From Eriocheir sinensis (taxonomy: Eukaryota > Arthropoda > Malacostraca > Decapoda > Varunidae): a DNA stretch of 64,000 nucleotides. Location of the stretch: assembly GCF_024679095.1 (NCBI RefSeq), contig NC_066549.1:7651995-7715994 (forward strand). The letters are read 5' to 3'. The number at the start of each line of letters is the position of its first letter. The stretch's first letter is position 1. The translations under genes were made by a program, and so were the position numbers. Shown here one piece after another: positions 10,249 to 21,330 of the stretch. The notes beneath the pieces were generated by a model. That model ran no database searches, was not told the origin of the DNA, and saw nothing but the letters and a program-made list of their open reading frames with translations.

Positions 10249-10527
10249 AGAGAGATTCATTTTCCGGTATGCGGGTGAAATGTTTTCACCTCAGGGAACT
10301 AGACGCCCCTGCTTTGCATAGTCACAGGTCACACTTGGACAAGATGTAATACCTGATGTCTCCCGTGCCAGGGTCACGGTGAAGCCTGTGGGCAGCAGCA
10401 GTGGTGGATTGGACTGCAGGCAGAGGATCTCTTTATGAGACAATGGTTGGAGTTCCAGGGTCCTAGTCAGCTGGACCGTGCCTAATTATTTAGGCCTGCG
10501 GTGTAGAGGAGTGTGGCGACCTCTGCA
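10249..10527. other. Unassigned sequence, possible decayed frame on the minus strand
   Basis: On the minus strand the frame of the ORF at 10528-10788 continues to about 10292 with only two further stops. It encodes an LTRTLELQPLSHKE-like peptide. No family is recognised. Confidence 0.3.
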
Positions 10528-10788
10528 CTAAAAAGCCTCCCTGGGAACCAGTTGTCCCTCCCCTCTATCGACGGTACTCCCATCCCTATTCTGCATAACA
10601 GCTGGTTCTTGTTCTTTTCTCCTGAAAGAGATGTCTTCCGTGCGCCTTTTGAGTTTGTACCTCCTGGCTTCTAGGTGAAGTTTCTGAGGGTTTTCCTTAT
10701 ACTCAAGGAATATTTCAGCCTTTGGGTCTCTGGAAGGGCGTCTGATACTCTCTAGAGTTGGTGGAGAACACCTGGTGACAGATGTCAC
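10528..10788 (-). pseudogene. Unrecognised open frame, possibly a transposon remnant
   Basis: This 86-codon minus-strand frame has normal amino-acid complexity, unlike almost everything else in the window. It is rich in Lys, Arg and Glu (for example RRYKLKRRTEDISF), with no membrane segment or recognised motif. Its frame reopens after the stop for about 80 codons with one more internal stop, which is the look of a decayed coding sequence. It lies between the tRNA duplication and the 11158 LINE, so a retroelement gag-like or ORF1-like remnant is plausible but unproven. I do not assign a function. Confidence 0.25.
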
Positions 10789-11157
10789 TGGCCAGGCATC
10801 GCAAGGGTCGCGGAGTTGTGTTAGAGTTAGAGGATTCGGAAAGTGGGAGCGAATTGCTGGTTCCTCTCCTCCCTTGCCAACCTTGCTCTGGGTGACTACG
10901 CCGGCCCCGTTCTATGGGACAAAACTACGAGGACAATAGCTGAAAAGCGCCGGGTTGTGAAAGTCTCTCTCGGGACCGAGGCTCAGGACAAGCGATTGGT
11001 CTTTGAGGCGTTTTCAAGACCCTGTGGGAGCGAACTCCCAGTGTTGGAGGCATCTAACACAGTAGTATCTAATTTCCATCCACAATTTTTATCCAGTTCA
11101 ATTTATGGTCACACTTTAAGTTATTTCGAAAGTGCTTTTTGATATTTGCCCAATCTG
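10789..11157 (+). other. Unassigned sequence with a short + strand frame
   Basis: A frame opens at a GTG at 10843 and runs to 11142 with normal complexity (it includes CWFLSSLANLALGDYAGPV). It has no ATG and no recognised domain. It stops just before the LINE at 11158. It may be part of the same decayed unit as 10290-10788, although that frame is on the other strand. Confidence 0.25.
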
Positions 11158-11972
11158 TTACAACCGCAAAAAAATTGGTTGGCTTCATCAAACGAGTCTT
11201 TAATAATAAATCGGAAAAAGTAATATTAAAACTATATAATTCGTTGGTTCGACCCCATCTAGAGTACTGTGTACAGTTTTGGTCTCCCTTTTACAGAAAA
11301 GACATAGAAAAGTTAGAACGGGTTCAACGGAGAGTAACAAAAATAATTCCTAGGTTGAGAAAATTATCTTATGAACAAAGGCTTAAAGAAGTAAATTTAT
11401 TCACCCTATCAAAACGAAGAATGCGAGGCGAAGTGTTTAAAATGTTTAAAGGATTCAGTGATATTAATGCGGAAGATTACTTTACAATTGATCGATCAAA
11501 TAGAACAAGAAGAAATAACAATTTCAAGATCAGTGGCAAAAGATTCTCGTCGCACGAAGCCAAACACTTCTTCAATCGAGTCGTTTATATTTGAAATTCT
11601 CTACCCTGTGATGTCGTTGATAGTACAACAGTTACGGCCCTCATGAATAGATTAGACAAGTATTTTGAATCCAACCAGCAACTAAGATATTACTCATTGT
11701 CGTAATAACGTTAAGTTCTTTCGAATACTGATGTCCTTGTCCATTTTTCTTTCCTCTTTCCTACATAATTTCCATGCAGCTTTTCCATGCTGCATGGTTC
11801 TTTTTCCTTTCCTGCCAGCTTTTGCTGGAGAGATGGGGGGGGGGGGGAGGAGCTTTCGCCTTTGCTGTCCTTCATCTTCCACCTTTGATTAGATAGTTAG
11901 TGTAGCTTGTCACAAACAGCCTCGTAAGGACCAGCATGTCTGCTGTTGCTCGTTTTTCCTTTGTGTTTCTTT
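11158..11972 (+). mobile_element. 5'-truncated CR1-like LINE, sister of 2330-3630
   Basis: The frame starts inside the RT C-terminal region (TAKKLVGFIKRVF) and includes EYCVQFWSPFYRKD, RVQRRVTKIIP and DYFTIDRSNRTRRN. At 11592-11594 a TGA replaces the Trp codon expected in a VWNSLP-type block. The same frame then continues as NSLPCDVVDSTTVTA to FESNQQLRYYSLS and its natural TAA at 11703-11705. A three-codon in-frame deletion removes the DLI of RGDLIEVFK. The 3' UTR repeats the CATGCAG hairpin and a G-run, and its TTCCTTTGTGTTTC end runs straight into (CT)n. FADD and the palm are absent. Not functional. Confidence 0.88.
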
Positions 11973-12261
<289 letters not shown>

Positions 12262-12264
<3 letters not shown>

Positions 12265-12808
12265 CTGGACAATTTTTTAATCATGGGTTTATTATATTAT
12301 TGTTTTTGTATTGTTTGAGTATTTTGTTTTATTATCTTAGGTAGTCTATGTTCGGAAAGATAAACTATGATAATAATAATAGTAATAATAAAGCTCTATC
12401 TATTTATCTATCTATCCATTTTAACTTACACCTGTAGATTTCACCTGTTCCGCCTCCCTGCCTTCAGCGTGCTCCAGGCGTCCACTCCAGCGCCGCCAAG
12501 CTGTCACTCGAGGCCCAGGGCAGGCGATGTCTCTCCATGAACCTGTGGGAACCTGTGACGCATGCCTTCTATTTGTTTCCCAGCACCTCAAGTATTTACC
12601 CTCCTGGCCTCTCTCTAGTGTCTCCCTCATCCCCGTCAAGGCCCCCGCCATCATCATTTTATTTGTTCGTGGGAATGCCGTTTATTGCCTCAGAAAAAAG
12701 ATGACCTGCCATTCAGTGCTTTTGCTGCCGAGAAACACATGTCATCCTCATTCTTATGCTCGGCGCGGGAATGAAGCAAGTGTCCCAGTCGAGTGAACGG
12801 AGCGAGCG

Positions 12809-12810
<2 letters not shown>
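12262..12810. other. Unique intergenic DNA, no gene recognised
   Basis: Contains AAT/AGT triplets near 12373-12390 and TATC tetranucleotides near 12398-12418. The rest is unique sequence of moderate GC content (12440-12640) without a convincing exon. Confidence 0.5.

Positions 12811-12872
<62 letters not shown>
12811..12872. repeat. (CA)n microsatellite
   Basis: About 62 bp of uninterrupted CA. Confidence 0.98.
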
Positions 12873-12875
<3 letters not shown>

Positions 12876-13065
12876 TGGTCCTGAGTGACCTTACAGTCTA
12901 ATAAGCCACACTGACACAAGGCAAAACTCTTAATAACTCTTCCGCTCTTCTGCTCAATAGAAAAGAAAAATAAATGGAGTAAGGAATGTATATTTTGTAA
13001 TTTGCTAATAGCTCGAATTTTGCCGTGTTAGAGTAAGTTCATTTGTCCTAATACGTCATTTTTTC

Positions 13066-13068
<3 letters not shown>
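12873..13068. other. Spacer, no gene seen
   Basis: Unique AT-rich sequence between microsatellites. Confidence 0.5.

Positions 13069-13146
<78 letters not shown>
13069..13146. repeat. (GA)n microsatellite
   Basis: About 77 bp of GA directly followed by the tandem array. Confidence 0.98.
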
Positions 13147-13148
<2 letters not shown>

Positions 13149-13329
13149 GTGTTCCTGAATATCTTAACATTTATTTTAAGCTCAGTACAGCAGGACCAGC
13201 GACATAAGTAGACACACAGACAGACAAATAGAAAGACAAACAGACAGAAAAACAGACAGACTAGTTGTCTTCCTGAATCTCAACATTTATTCTAAGTTCA
13301 GTACAGCAGGACCAGCGACACAAGTAGAC

Positions 13330-13367
<38 letters not shown>

Positions 13368-13545
13368 TAGTTGTGTTCCTGAATATCTCAACACTTATTC
13401 TAATCTCAGTACAGCAGGAACAGCGACACAAGTAGACACAGACAGACAGACAGACAAACAGACAGACTAGTTGTGTTCCTGAATATCTCAACACATATTC
13501 TAATCTCAGTACAGCAGGACCAGCGACACAAGTAGACACATCTTG
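13147..13545. repeat. Tandem array, four units of about 100-117 bp
   Basis: Units start near 13147, 13264, 13369 and 13468. Each reads from TTGTGTTCCTGAATATCTC through CAGTACAGCAGGACCAGCGAC to GTAGACACAGACAGACAGA. Unit length varies because the CAGA run at the end of each unit has a different length. Confidence 0.92.
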
Positions 13546-13597
13546 CCTCGGCCAGGAAGATCAACACGCTTCTCACGCTGCTGTTTCCTCCCGACAG

Positions 13598-13690
13598 GTG
13601 AGCGGCGGGGCGGGGCGGAGCGGGCGGCCGGATGCTGAGACTGCCGTGCCCTGGGGGTCAGCCACTCAGGGGGGCCCAGCAGCACTCCAG
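13598..13690 (+). other. Possible internal exon of 93 nt
   Basis: A CTGCTGTTTCCTCCCGACAG acceptor-like tract ends at 13597 and a CCAG|GTAAGC donor-like site follows 13690. The 93 nt between are open in the first frame (31 codons, phase 0 at both ends) and GC-rich, unlike their surroundings. A GTGAGC also sits right at the acceptor, so the signals are ambiguous. No protein family is recognised. The evidence is splice-site shape and one open frame only. Confidence 0.2.
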
Positions 13691-13842
13691 GTAAGCCAGG
13701 GTGACCTTGCTCGGGGGGTCTCGCGGGCACCCTCACCACAAAGGAAGGAGCAGATGAAGAAATAATAATAAAACGTTGGGGGATTACCGAGACGTGTCCC
13801 GAGCGAAAAATATGAACTGCTGTGTTGTAGAAGCATCAAGGT
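13691..13842. other. Spacer, no gene seen
   Basis: Unique sequence between the possible exon and the repeat-E pair. Confidence 0.5.
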
Positions 13843-13993
13843 ATCAGGACGCCTCTCCTCCCGAAATTGACCTCTCTTTCGGCCACCTATTTTGATTCTT
13901 TTTATAGGAGCAGCGAGTAGCGGGCTTTTTTATTATTGTTTCCTTTTTTTGTGTGCCTTTGAGCTGTCTCCTTTGTTGTAAAAAAAAAAAAAA
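13843..13993 (+). mobile_element. Repeat E, poly-A-tailed short element
   Basis: About 150 bp reading CTCCTCCCGAAATTGACC, TTTCGGCCACC, GGAGCAGCGAGTAGCGGGC, then a T-rich part with TGTTTCC, GAGCTGTCTCC and an A-run. The same sequence recurs at 13994, 15648, 22584 and, inverted, 26163, 47569 and 63119. It has no recognisable tRNA head, so it may be a SINE-like or processed element of unknown origin. Confidence 0.8.
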
Positions 13994-14147
13994 GTATCAG
14001 GACACCTCTCCTCCCGAAATTGACCTCTCTTTCGGCCACCTGTTTTGATTATTTTTATAGGAGCAGCGAGTAGCGGGCTTTTTTTTATTATTGTTTCCTT
14101 GTTTTGTGTGCCTTTGAGCTGTCTCCTTTGTTGTAAAAAAAAAAAAA
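13994..14147 (+). mobile_element. Repeat E, second tandem copy
   Basis: This begins right after the A-run of the previous copy with AGTATCAGGACACCTCTCC and is nearly identical to it, ending in its own A-run. The head-to-tail arrangement suggests local duplication or insertion into the tail of the first copy. Confidence 0.8.
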
Positions 14148-14154
14148 AGGCAAC

Positions 14155-14236
14155 CGTGAAGTAAGTAAAGTTGGGTGCATACGCTATAGCTACGCGTGGC
14201 CTCGGTGCTCATCTCCTTCGCATTAGCCCTTGAGCC
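14155..14236 (+). repeat. Dispersed repeat G
   Basis: The block AGCTACGCGTGGCCTCGG plus GTGCTCATCTC and the AGTAAAGTTG stretch before it recur inverted at about 27235-27300. Confidence 0.6.
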
Positions 14237-14484
14237 TGTGTTGGGGGAGTAACAATCCACCTCCTTACCAAAATTATAAACTGCTGATGTGGGAGTAACA
14301 AGACATCACTCATTAATGAAAAAAAGGTTGTATATGAAAATGCAGGAATGTACGATTTACCTGTAGTATAGTGATTGCCAGGTATCACAATATTGGTGGA
14401 AAGGTAGGCAGTACGGCACTGAGAACATACACCATGACGAATGAGTGTTTTTTTTTTTTTATTTATTTATTTATTTTTAGTTAA
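14237..14484. other. Spacer, no gene seen
   Basis: Unique sequence ending in a T-run and ATTT tetranucleotides (14449-14477). Confidence 0.5.
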
Positions 14485-14735
14485 TAGTGTCTTCCATTTA
14501 GCGTAACCTGTTTTTGGGTCGTGATCTGTAGTCCCTCATAGAGTCCCGACTACCTAAGATTTGGACGCCATTATTGGGCCTGTTTTCGCCGTGCTTTTCA
14601 AACGCTAGCACACGCTCTCGTGGTGAAAACAGGACCAATAATGGCGTCCAAATCTTAGGTTGTCGGGACTCTATCTATCAAGGGACTCTACAGATCACGA
14701 CCCAGAAACAGGTTATGCTAAATGGAAGAGGCTAT
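14485..14735. repeat. Long near-perfect inverted repeat (hairpin)
   Basis: The left arm, from CTTCCATTTAGCG at 14491 to about 14592, pairs with the right arm that ends in CTAAATGGAAG at 14728. Both arms contain the same CCATTATTGG, TTTGGACGCC, CGGGACTC and GATCACGACCC words in opposite orientation. The loop of about 30-40 nt is centred near 14607. A transcript in either direction would form a hairpin of about 100 bp with few mismatches. It could be a fold-back transposon or a hairpin-RNA source. I see no target-site duplication. Confidence 0.88.
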
Positions 14736-14747
14736 AAGAAGCAGCGG

Positions 14748-14932
14748 TGCCAGATTGTCGTACTCAGCCGCTTATATTTCCCGGCTTCCTACCCCAAAAC
14801 TGTCTTATGGGCTCCAATATCGAAACTCATCTATAGTTATCGTTAAAAGAGTTAGATCCTGATGTTTCTTGGCAATAGTTAGGAGTTAGAAACCGGTAAA
14901 TACTATGCTCTGAGTACGATAATATGGCAACG
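14748..14932. mobile_element. MITE-like element, copy 1
   Basis: The left end GCCAGATTGTCGTACTCAG and the right end (inverted GCCATATTATCGTACTCAG) form terminal inverted repeats around about 145 bp of AT-rich DNA. A second element with the same ends lies at 17540-17725. It has no coding capacity, so it would be non-autonomous. The transposase superfamily is not identifiable from the ends alone. Confidence 0.55.
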
Positions 14933-14934
14933 GT

Positions 14935-15647
14935 GTGAAGAAGACGGACCAAGATTTAAACAAAAGTGTCCACAGTATATATATATTTTTTCTCTTCTAA
15001 AGTAAAGGAGGCAGTTCAAGGGCTCACCAAAAAAGAGAAAATAAGAAAAAAGTTCGCATTTCTTCTATTACAGGAAAAAAATATATATAAAAAAGATCTT
15101 TACGAATGAAAATATCAGTTACTATATAAATGGCGTAGCGGCTGGGAACAACGAATGAGTGTTTTTTTTATAGTTTTTTTTAGTTAAGAAGACAGACCAA
15201 GAGTTAAACAAAAGTGCCCACAGTATATTTTTTTTTCTCTTTTAGTAAAGGAGGTAGTTCAAGGGCTCCCCCAATAAGAGAAAATAAAAAAAAGTTCGCA
15301 TTTCTTCTATTACAGGAAAAAATATATAAAAAAAGATCTTTACGAATGAAAATATCAAACTTACTATATAAATGGCGTAGCGGCTGGGAACAACGAATAA
15401 GTGTTTTTTTATAGTTTTTTTTTTAGTTAAGAAGACAGACCAAGAGTTCTACAAAAGTACCCACATTATATTTTTTTTTCTCTTTTAGTGAAGGAGGCAG
15501 TTCAAGGGCTCCCCCAATAAGAGAAAATAAAAAAAAGTTCACATTTCTTCTATTATAGGAAAAAAATATATATATAAAAGATATTTATGAATGAAAATAT
15601 CAAACTTACTTTATAAATGGCGTAGCGGCTGGGAACAAACGAATCAA
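14935..15647 (+). repeat. Tandem array, three units of about 245 bp
   Basis: GTAGCGGCTGGGAACA recurs at about 15135, 15378 and 15624, a spacing of 243-246 bp. Each unit also has AGACAGACCAAGAG, GGGCTCCCCCAATAAGAG, AAAAGTTCGCATTTCTTC and ATCTTTACGAATG blocks. The last unit runs straight into repeat E. Confidence 0.92.
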
Positions 15648-15750
15648 ATCACCACCTCTTCGGATTCTTTACAGGAGCAGCGAGCAGCGACCTTTTTTAT
15701 TGTTTCCTTTTTTTGTGCCCTTGTGCTGTCTCCTTTGCTGTAAAAAAAGC
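15648..15750 (+). mobile_element. Repeat E, partial copy
   Basis: Contains CACCTCTTCGGATTCTTTA, GGAGCAGCGAGCAGCG, TTGTTTCC and GTGCTGTCTCCTTTG followed by a short A-run. The first ~35 bp of the element is missing or diverged. Confidence 0.7.
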
Positions 15751-16060
15751 CTTTATTGACATCATGGCCTGGCTTGGGCTAGTATAATATTTTCCTTTAA
15801 TAGTGATACCTTAGGCTGGTTTAAAAGTCTAACACTGATACCTGAAGTTTATATTACTGCGCCTCCATTTACCTGCCAACGCAAAGGTATTCATTCAGGT
15901 AACAGGTAACACTAACGGCGCAGGTGTTAGCTATGGTACGTAACTACCACTTATCTGGGGTGTAGCTGGAGGAACATGGGCCACGCTGGGTGTATTATAG
16001 TGAAGATGTATGGTAGATAGGTATGGTAGGTATGTAGGTGTATGACGTGTGTATCTTGGG
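15751..16060. other. Unique intergenic DNA
   Basis: No repeat or exon recognised. It includes an imperfect ACAGGTAACA/CAGGTAAC direct repeat near 15895-15912. Confidence 0.5.
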
Positions 16061-16830
16061 TAAGTCGGGGTGCTAAAAGTGTATTGAGGTAGGTGGGGAT
16101 GTATCGGAGGTCAAGGTGGGTCGTCGAGTGTAGGCGGTGTGTATCGGAGCCTCGTTAGTGTTTCCGGGGTGCACTGTATATACGTATGAGCTGTGTGTTG
16201 TGTGTGCGTCGGGGTGCAAGTTTGTGTATCGGGGTGTATCGACGGCGTAGGTGGTGTGTCGGGGTGAATGAGCTGTGTGTTGTGTGTCTGGGTGAATGGG
16301 CGGTGTTATGTGTTGGTGTAGTTTGTGTATTGAGGTGTAGGTGGGTGTAGTTTGTGTATTGAGGTGTAGGTGGGTGTAATGGTGTTGCATGGACGATGTA
16401 GGTGGTGTGTTGGTGTATATCGGTGGTGTAGGTGGTTTGTATTGGTGGTGTGTTGGTGTATATCGGTGGTGTAGGTGGTTTGTATTGAGTGTTTGGGTGG
16501 TATAAGCTGGTGTGTTGGTGTATATCGGTAGTGTAGATGGTTTGTATTGGTGGTGTGTCGAGGGTGTATTGGTGGTGTATCGGTGGTGTGTTGGTGTATA
16601 TCGGTGGTGTAAGTGGTTTGTATTGAGTGTATGGGTGGTATAAGCTGGTGTGTTGGTGTATATTGGTGGTGTAGGTGGTGTATCGAGGGTGTATATTGGT
16701 GGTTTATCGAGAGTGTATTGGTGGTGTATCGGTGGTGTGTTGGTGTATATCGGTGATGTAGATGGTGTATATCGGCGGTGTAGGTGGTGTATTGGTGGTG
16801 TATCAGTGGTGCAGGTTGTGTGTGTGTGTG
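16061..16830. repeat. Degenerate GTGTAT/GGTGGT minisatellite
   Basis: Imperfect copies of GTGTTGGTGTATATCGGTG and GTGTAGGTGGTTTGTATTG occupy at least 16310-16800, giving a strongly G/T-biased + strand. The long His/Thr/Pro-rich minus-strand frame is a translation of this repeat, not a gene. Confidence 0.88.
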
Positions 16831-17142
16831 GTGTATGGGCGGTCGAGCGTGCAAGAACAAAGACTCGAGACGTTCCGAGGTCGTGGAAGGAAGGGCCTTG
16901 GGCTGCTTCCGGTAGTGGAGGTGATAGTGGCGGCGATGGTGGTGATGGTGGTGTTGTGGTGGTGATGCTGTGTTCCATGATTCCGGGCTTGTGGTGATGC
17001 ATGAGCCACGTGGCGCTTGTTGTATGCTTTCCTGGCGTGGCTGGTGGTGATGAGGGTGGTGGTGGTGGTGGTGGTGATGTGATGCGTGGTGGATGAAACA
17101 CGTGGATGGCGCAGTACTACAGGCATGGGTGATGATGTAAAT
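16831..17142. other. Mixed sequence with a GGT-rich patch
   Basis: A short unique stretch (16831-16915) is followed by GGTGAT/GGTGGT triplets (16916-17080). Confidence 0.5.
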
Positions 17143-17356
17143 AAGGGTCGTATTTTAAAACATTTCGTTGCCCAAGTTCACATATTTGACAAGGCTTTCG
17201 TAGGAGTTTTGGGCATTTCCAGGAGTAGATTTATGGCCCTGTTGGTAGTTTGACCCTTCTTCTGTACCGTGAACCTAAAGAAACACTCATTAGAACCCGA
17301 CTGACTCCCTCTTTGACCTCTAGAAATAGCTGATGTGAGAACCGAAAGTGTTTTAT
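17143..17356 (-). repeat. Dispersed repeat C, copy 1
   Basis: Read on the minus strand: CGCTTCTCACATC-like start, TATTTCTAGAGGTCAAAGAG, GTCGGGTTCTAATGAGTG, GGTACAGAAGAAGGGTC, CATAAATCTACTCC, CCTACGAAAGCC and GGCAACGAAATG at the end. Other copies lie at 24480-25065, 48690, 53274, 61085 and 62687. No coding capacity or tRNA head is seen. Confidence 0.8.
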
Positions 17357-17539
17357 AATACCTACCTTAGACTTTTCATGGCGTGCTTCCGTGCTTCCTG
17401 TCTAATGGTCCCATGCATCGCTACCTTCCACACCCCTGCGTTTAACCTTCGTCGATTGGCTCTGATCAGCACAATGACCCAAGGCAGCCTCGCGTCGGCC
17501 GTGCTCTCAGACCCGTGACAACAGTGAGGGTCGGCAAAA
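17357..17539. other. Unique sequence, no gene seen
   Basis: Moderate-GC sequence without recognised features. Confidence 0.5.
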
Positions 17540-17725
17540 TCACCATATCATTGTACTCAGCACATTTTATTTTCCGGGTTCTGGCTCATAACTTGCAGGA
17601 AGACACCAGTAATTAACAGCTTCAACAGTAATTTTGACTTAATATCGTTCTTTGATTGGGGTACACGATAGTTTGGGTCTGAAGCTGGTCAATGCAATGT
17701 TGAGTACGATAATGTGGTAACGCTG
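17540..17725. mobile_element. MITE-like element, copy 2
   Basis: The left end ACCATATCATTGTACTCAGC and the right end, inverted, ACCACATTATCGTACTCAAC match the ends of 14748-14932. A TTTTATTTTCCGGGTTC block just inside the left end also resembles TTATATTTCCCGGCTTC in copy 1. The remaining interior has diverged. Confidence 0.55.
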
Positions 17726-18590
17726 AGGGCCGCGCAAGTCACCGAGCGGCACCCATCGCCTCGTTGCATCATGGGCGCGGCAGCAAGGCAAGAGCGCTCG
17801 CTGGCTGATCACTGTGTCAACAAGGCTCGGGGTCGCGCTGCGCACTTCCCAAGGCAACACGACGCGCCTCAGGCCAAACTAATGCTTATAGACATCCGTG
17901 GCTGGAGGCGGCTAGTGCTTGTTAGGAGGCCAAGCTCGGCCCCGCCAGGTGACGGATGCTCACACGCCAACAGCCAAGAAAAAGCCGCTTATCATCCGCT
18001 CATCGATGCGAAACACTTATACAACGGAAGCATCGAATATTCCCAACGCATAATCATATCAGGAACTTCCTCCGCCAGTTTCCGCAAGCAGGGATACACG
18101 AAGGCTCCGTGGTTGTTCCCTTTGTACTCTGGCAGACGAGGAAGATGACCGGGCCAGTGGGTAAATCAGGCAATGACCGGAAGTGAAAATGCACCAGCAG
18201 GAGACGTTTACCGCGCTGCCAAATGGCCCTGTAACACCCCCCCTCCCTCCCACATTACCCCCCCCTTGCACCCGTCTCCTTCGCGCAGCCCAAATGTCGT
18301 ACGTGCGTTCACACTTTCCACCTGTTCCCGCCACGCCCCTTCCTCCCCGGCTTATTAATAACAATAACACTGAGGACAACAATGACGTGATTATCCGCCG
18401 CTGTCGCCGGGTCGGTATTTTTTTCCATCGAGAGGTGAAGGAGAGGAAGAAGTGAGGAGTTAAAAGTCACACACTTCCTGCCCGCCCCGCGTCCGTTACT
18501 GCGCCGCGCCAAGGCCACGCGGCGAGGCGAGGAGGAGGAAGGGGAAGGGAGTGAGGCAAGGAGGAGGAGGAGTCTTGAGAATAAGGAATC
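17726..18590. other. GC-richer unique region, possible regulatory or exonic DNA
   Basis: About 17730-18530 is the longest stretch in the first 20 kb without simple repeats. CpG words are frequent, an ETS-like ACCGGAAGTG lies at about 18175, and a GC-rich block at 18475-18530 contains GCGCCGCGCC. No frame is convincing; the longest (17714-18148) has no recognised motif. It may be a promoter or first-exon neighbourhood, but the evidence is base composition only. Confidence 0.25.
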
Positions 18591-18824
18591 AGGAAGTAGT
18601 ATACAGGGAAGGATGATCTGTCGGGAGTTCTCAGAGCGTTTAATGCCCTGACAGACTTAGGTTCTTCTGTTTACTTGTGTTTGTTTTGTATAGTTTTGAA
18701 GGGTAGGCAGAGAGAGATTGAAAATACAACAGTTAAATGGTCAGTCAGGTTACTCATACGTGTTTTTTTTTAAGATCTTACTTAGTGGGTTATGATAATT
18801 AAGTGTTGCATTCCTAAGTTGATT

Positions 18825-18881
<57 letters not shown>

Positions 18882-19040
18882 AACCCAAACGCCCATTCAC
18901 TCTTTCTATATAAGCAAGTTGCACTATTCCTGTCGCTCTTGCTTGAATTATGCATCACCGCAGTTCATGACGGAGGGACAAACTTGAACGTGAAGGACCA
19001 GATTAAGGCAACGATCGACCCAAAGCACGAACCCAGGAAA
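18591..19040. other. Spacer with a (GA)n run
   Basis: Unique sequence with a GA run at about 18829-18878. No gene is seen. Confidence 0.6.
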
Positions 19041-19500
19041 TGAACGTCGGAATGCAAGGATAACAACACTTCCATTATCATACAACAACAATAATACTGA
19101 CGACAAGATGATAATAAATGGAAATAAAGGTTGAAAAGAAAGAGGATAAAGGGAAATAAAAGGAAAAGGAGGAAGATGACGACAGAAATAAAGAAAAAAC
19201 GAAGAAGTGGAAGAAAAGGAAGGAAAGGAAGCAGATAAATGGAAGAAAAGGAGAGAATAAAGGTAAAGAAATAAAAGGAAGAGGATGAATGGAAATAAAG
19301 AAAAGAAAACGAAGAGGAGAAAAAGAAAGAAAGAAAAAGAAGAAGAAAGAAACGTTAGAATGCAAGGACAAGGAGAGCATTCCCATTTTCTTACAACAAC
19401 AACAACAAAAACAAAAGCAAGGCGATATTGAGGAAGAGATAAAGAAAAAAAAGAAAAAGGAAGAGGAAAAGAAAACATATTGAATTTCACTAGTCAAGAA
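19041..19500. repeat. Purine-rich region with an internal duplication
   Basis: GAATGCAAGGATAACAAC at about 19050 and GAATGCAAGGACAAGGAG at about 19358 each lead to a TTCC(A/C)ATT block and a CAACAACAA run, so the roughly 300-bp segment is duplicated. The rest is AGAAAG/GGAAAT simple sequence. Confidence 0.6.
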
Positions 19501-19541
19501 CACGTATAGATTTTGCTTCCCCTGTATTTGTTTTTGTTTTA

Positions 19542-19578
<37 letters not shown>

Positions 19579-19606
19579 AGCAAGCATCCTATTTCCACCA
19601 TTTCTA

Positions 19607-19673
<67 letters not shown>

Positions 19674-19680
19674 TTGAAAA
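19501..19680. repeat. (CT)n and (GA)n in close opposition
   Basis: CT at about 19549-19575 and GA at about 19613-19671 flank a 35-bp unique spacer. This makes a large imperfect inverted repeat of simple sequence. Confidence 0.95.
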
Positions 19681-20960
<1,280 letters not shown>

Positions 20961-21330
20961 ATCATGGCCACTCCACACACAATTTTATCATCTCACATTT
21001 TATCCTTATTCTCTCTCCTCTCACCTTCTTTAATCCCTCGTTTATTTCTCTCCCTCTTTCGTTACTCCTATGATTCACCCTCATTATCCCATCCACTAAT
21101 TATCACATCCACCTCTTCCTCTTCCTCCTCCTCCTCTTCCTCTTCTTGTTTGGTTGTGTTATTTTTCCTCGTTTTTTTCCTCCTCCTCCTCCTCGCCTAC
21201 GTTCTTTCTTTAGTTTATGCTTCGCTTTTCCTCCTCCTCCTCCTCCTCCTCCGGGAAGCGCGTCGTTAGGGGCATTAATTGTCTCGCTGCTGCTGCCATT
21301 GTTGTCTTCATGACGTCATTGCTGATGCTG
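20961..21330. repeat. Pyrimidine-rich region with CCT arrays
   Basis: The strand bias flips to pyrimidine here, with CCT triplets at 21115-21150, 21175-21197 and 21228-21252. A TGACGTCA palindrome is at 21311-21318. Confidence 0.8.

Noticed and set aside
10843..11142. Calpain-like or other cysteine protease motif (CWFLSSLANL)
   Set aside because: Only a short, weak resemblance; there is no ATG, no following protease blocks and no catalytic His/Asn context.
16073..17101. 342-codon His/Thr/Pro-rich minus-strand frame
   Set aside because: It follows the GTGTAT/GGTGGT minisatellite exactly and has no normal-complexity core.
17714..18148. 144-codon frame in the GC-rich region
   Set aside because: Ordinary composition, but no recognised motif, splice signals or start context. 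High GC content alone can keep a frame of this length open.
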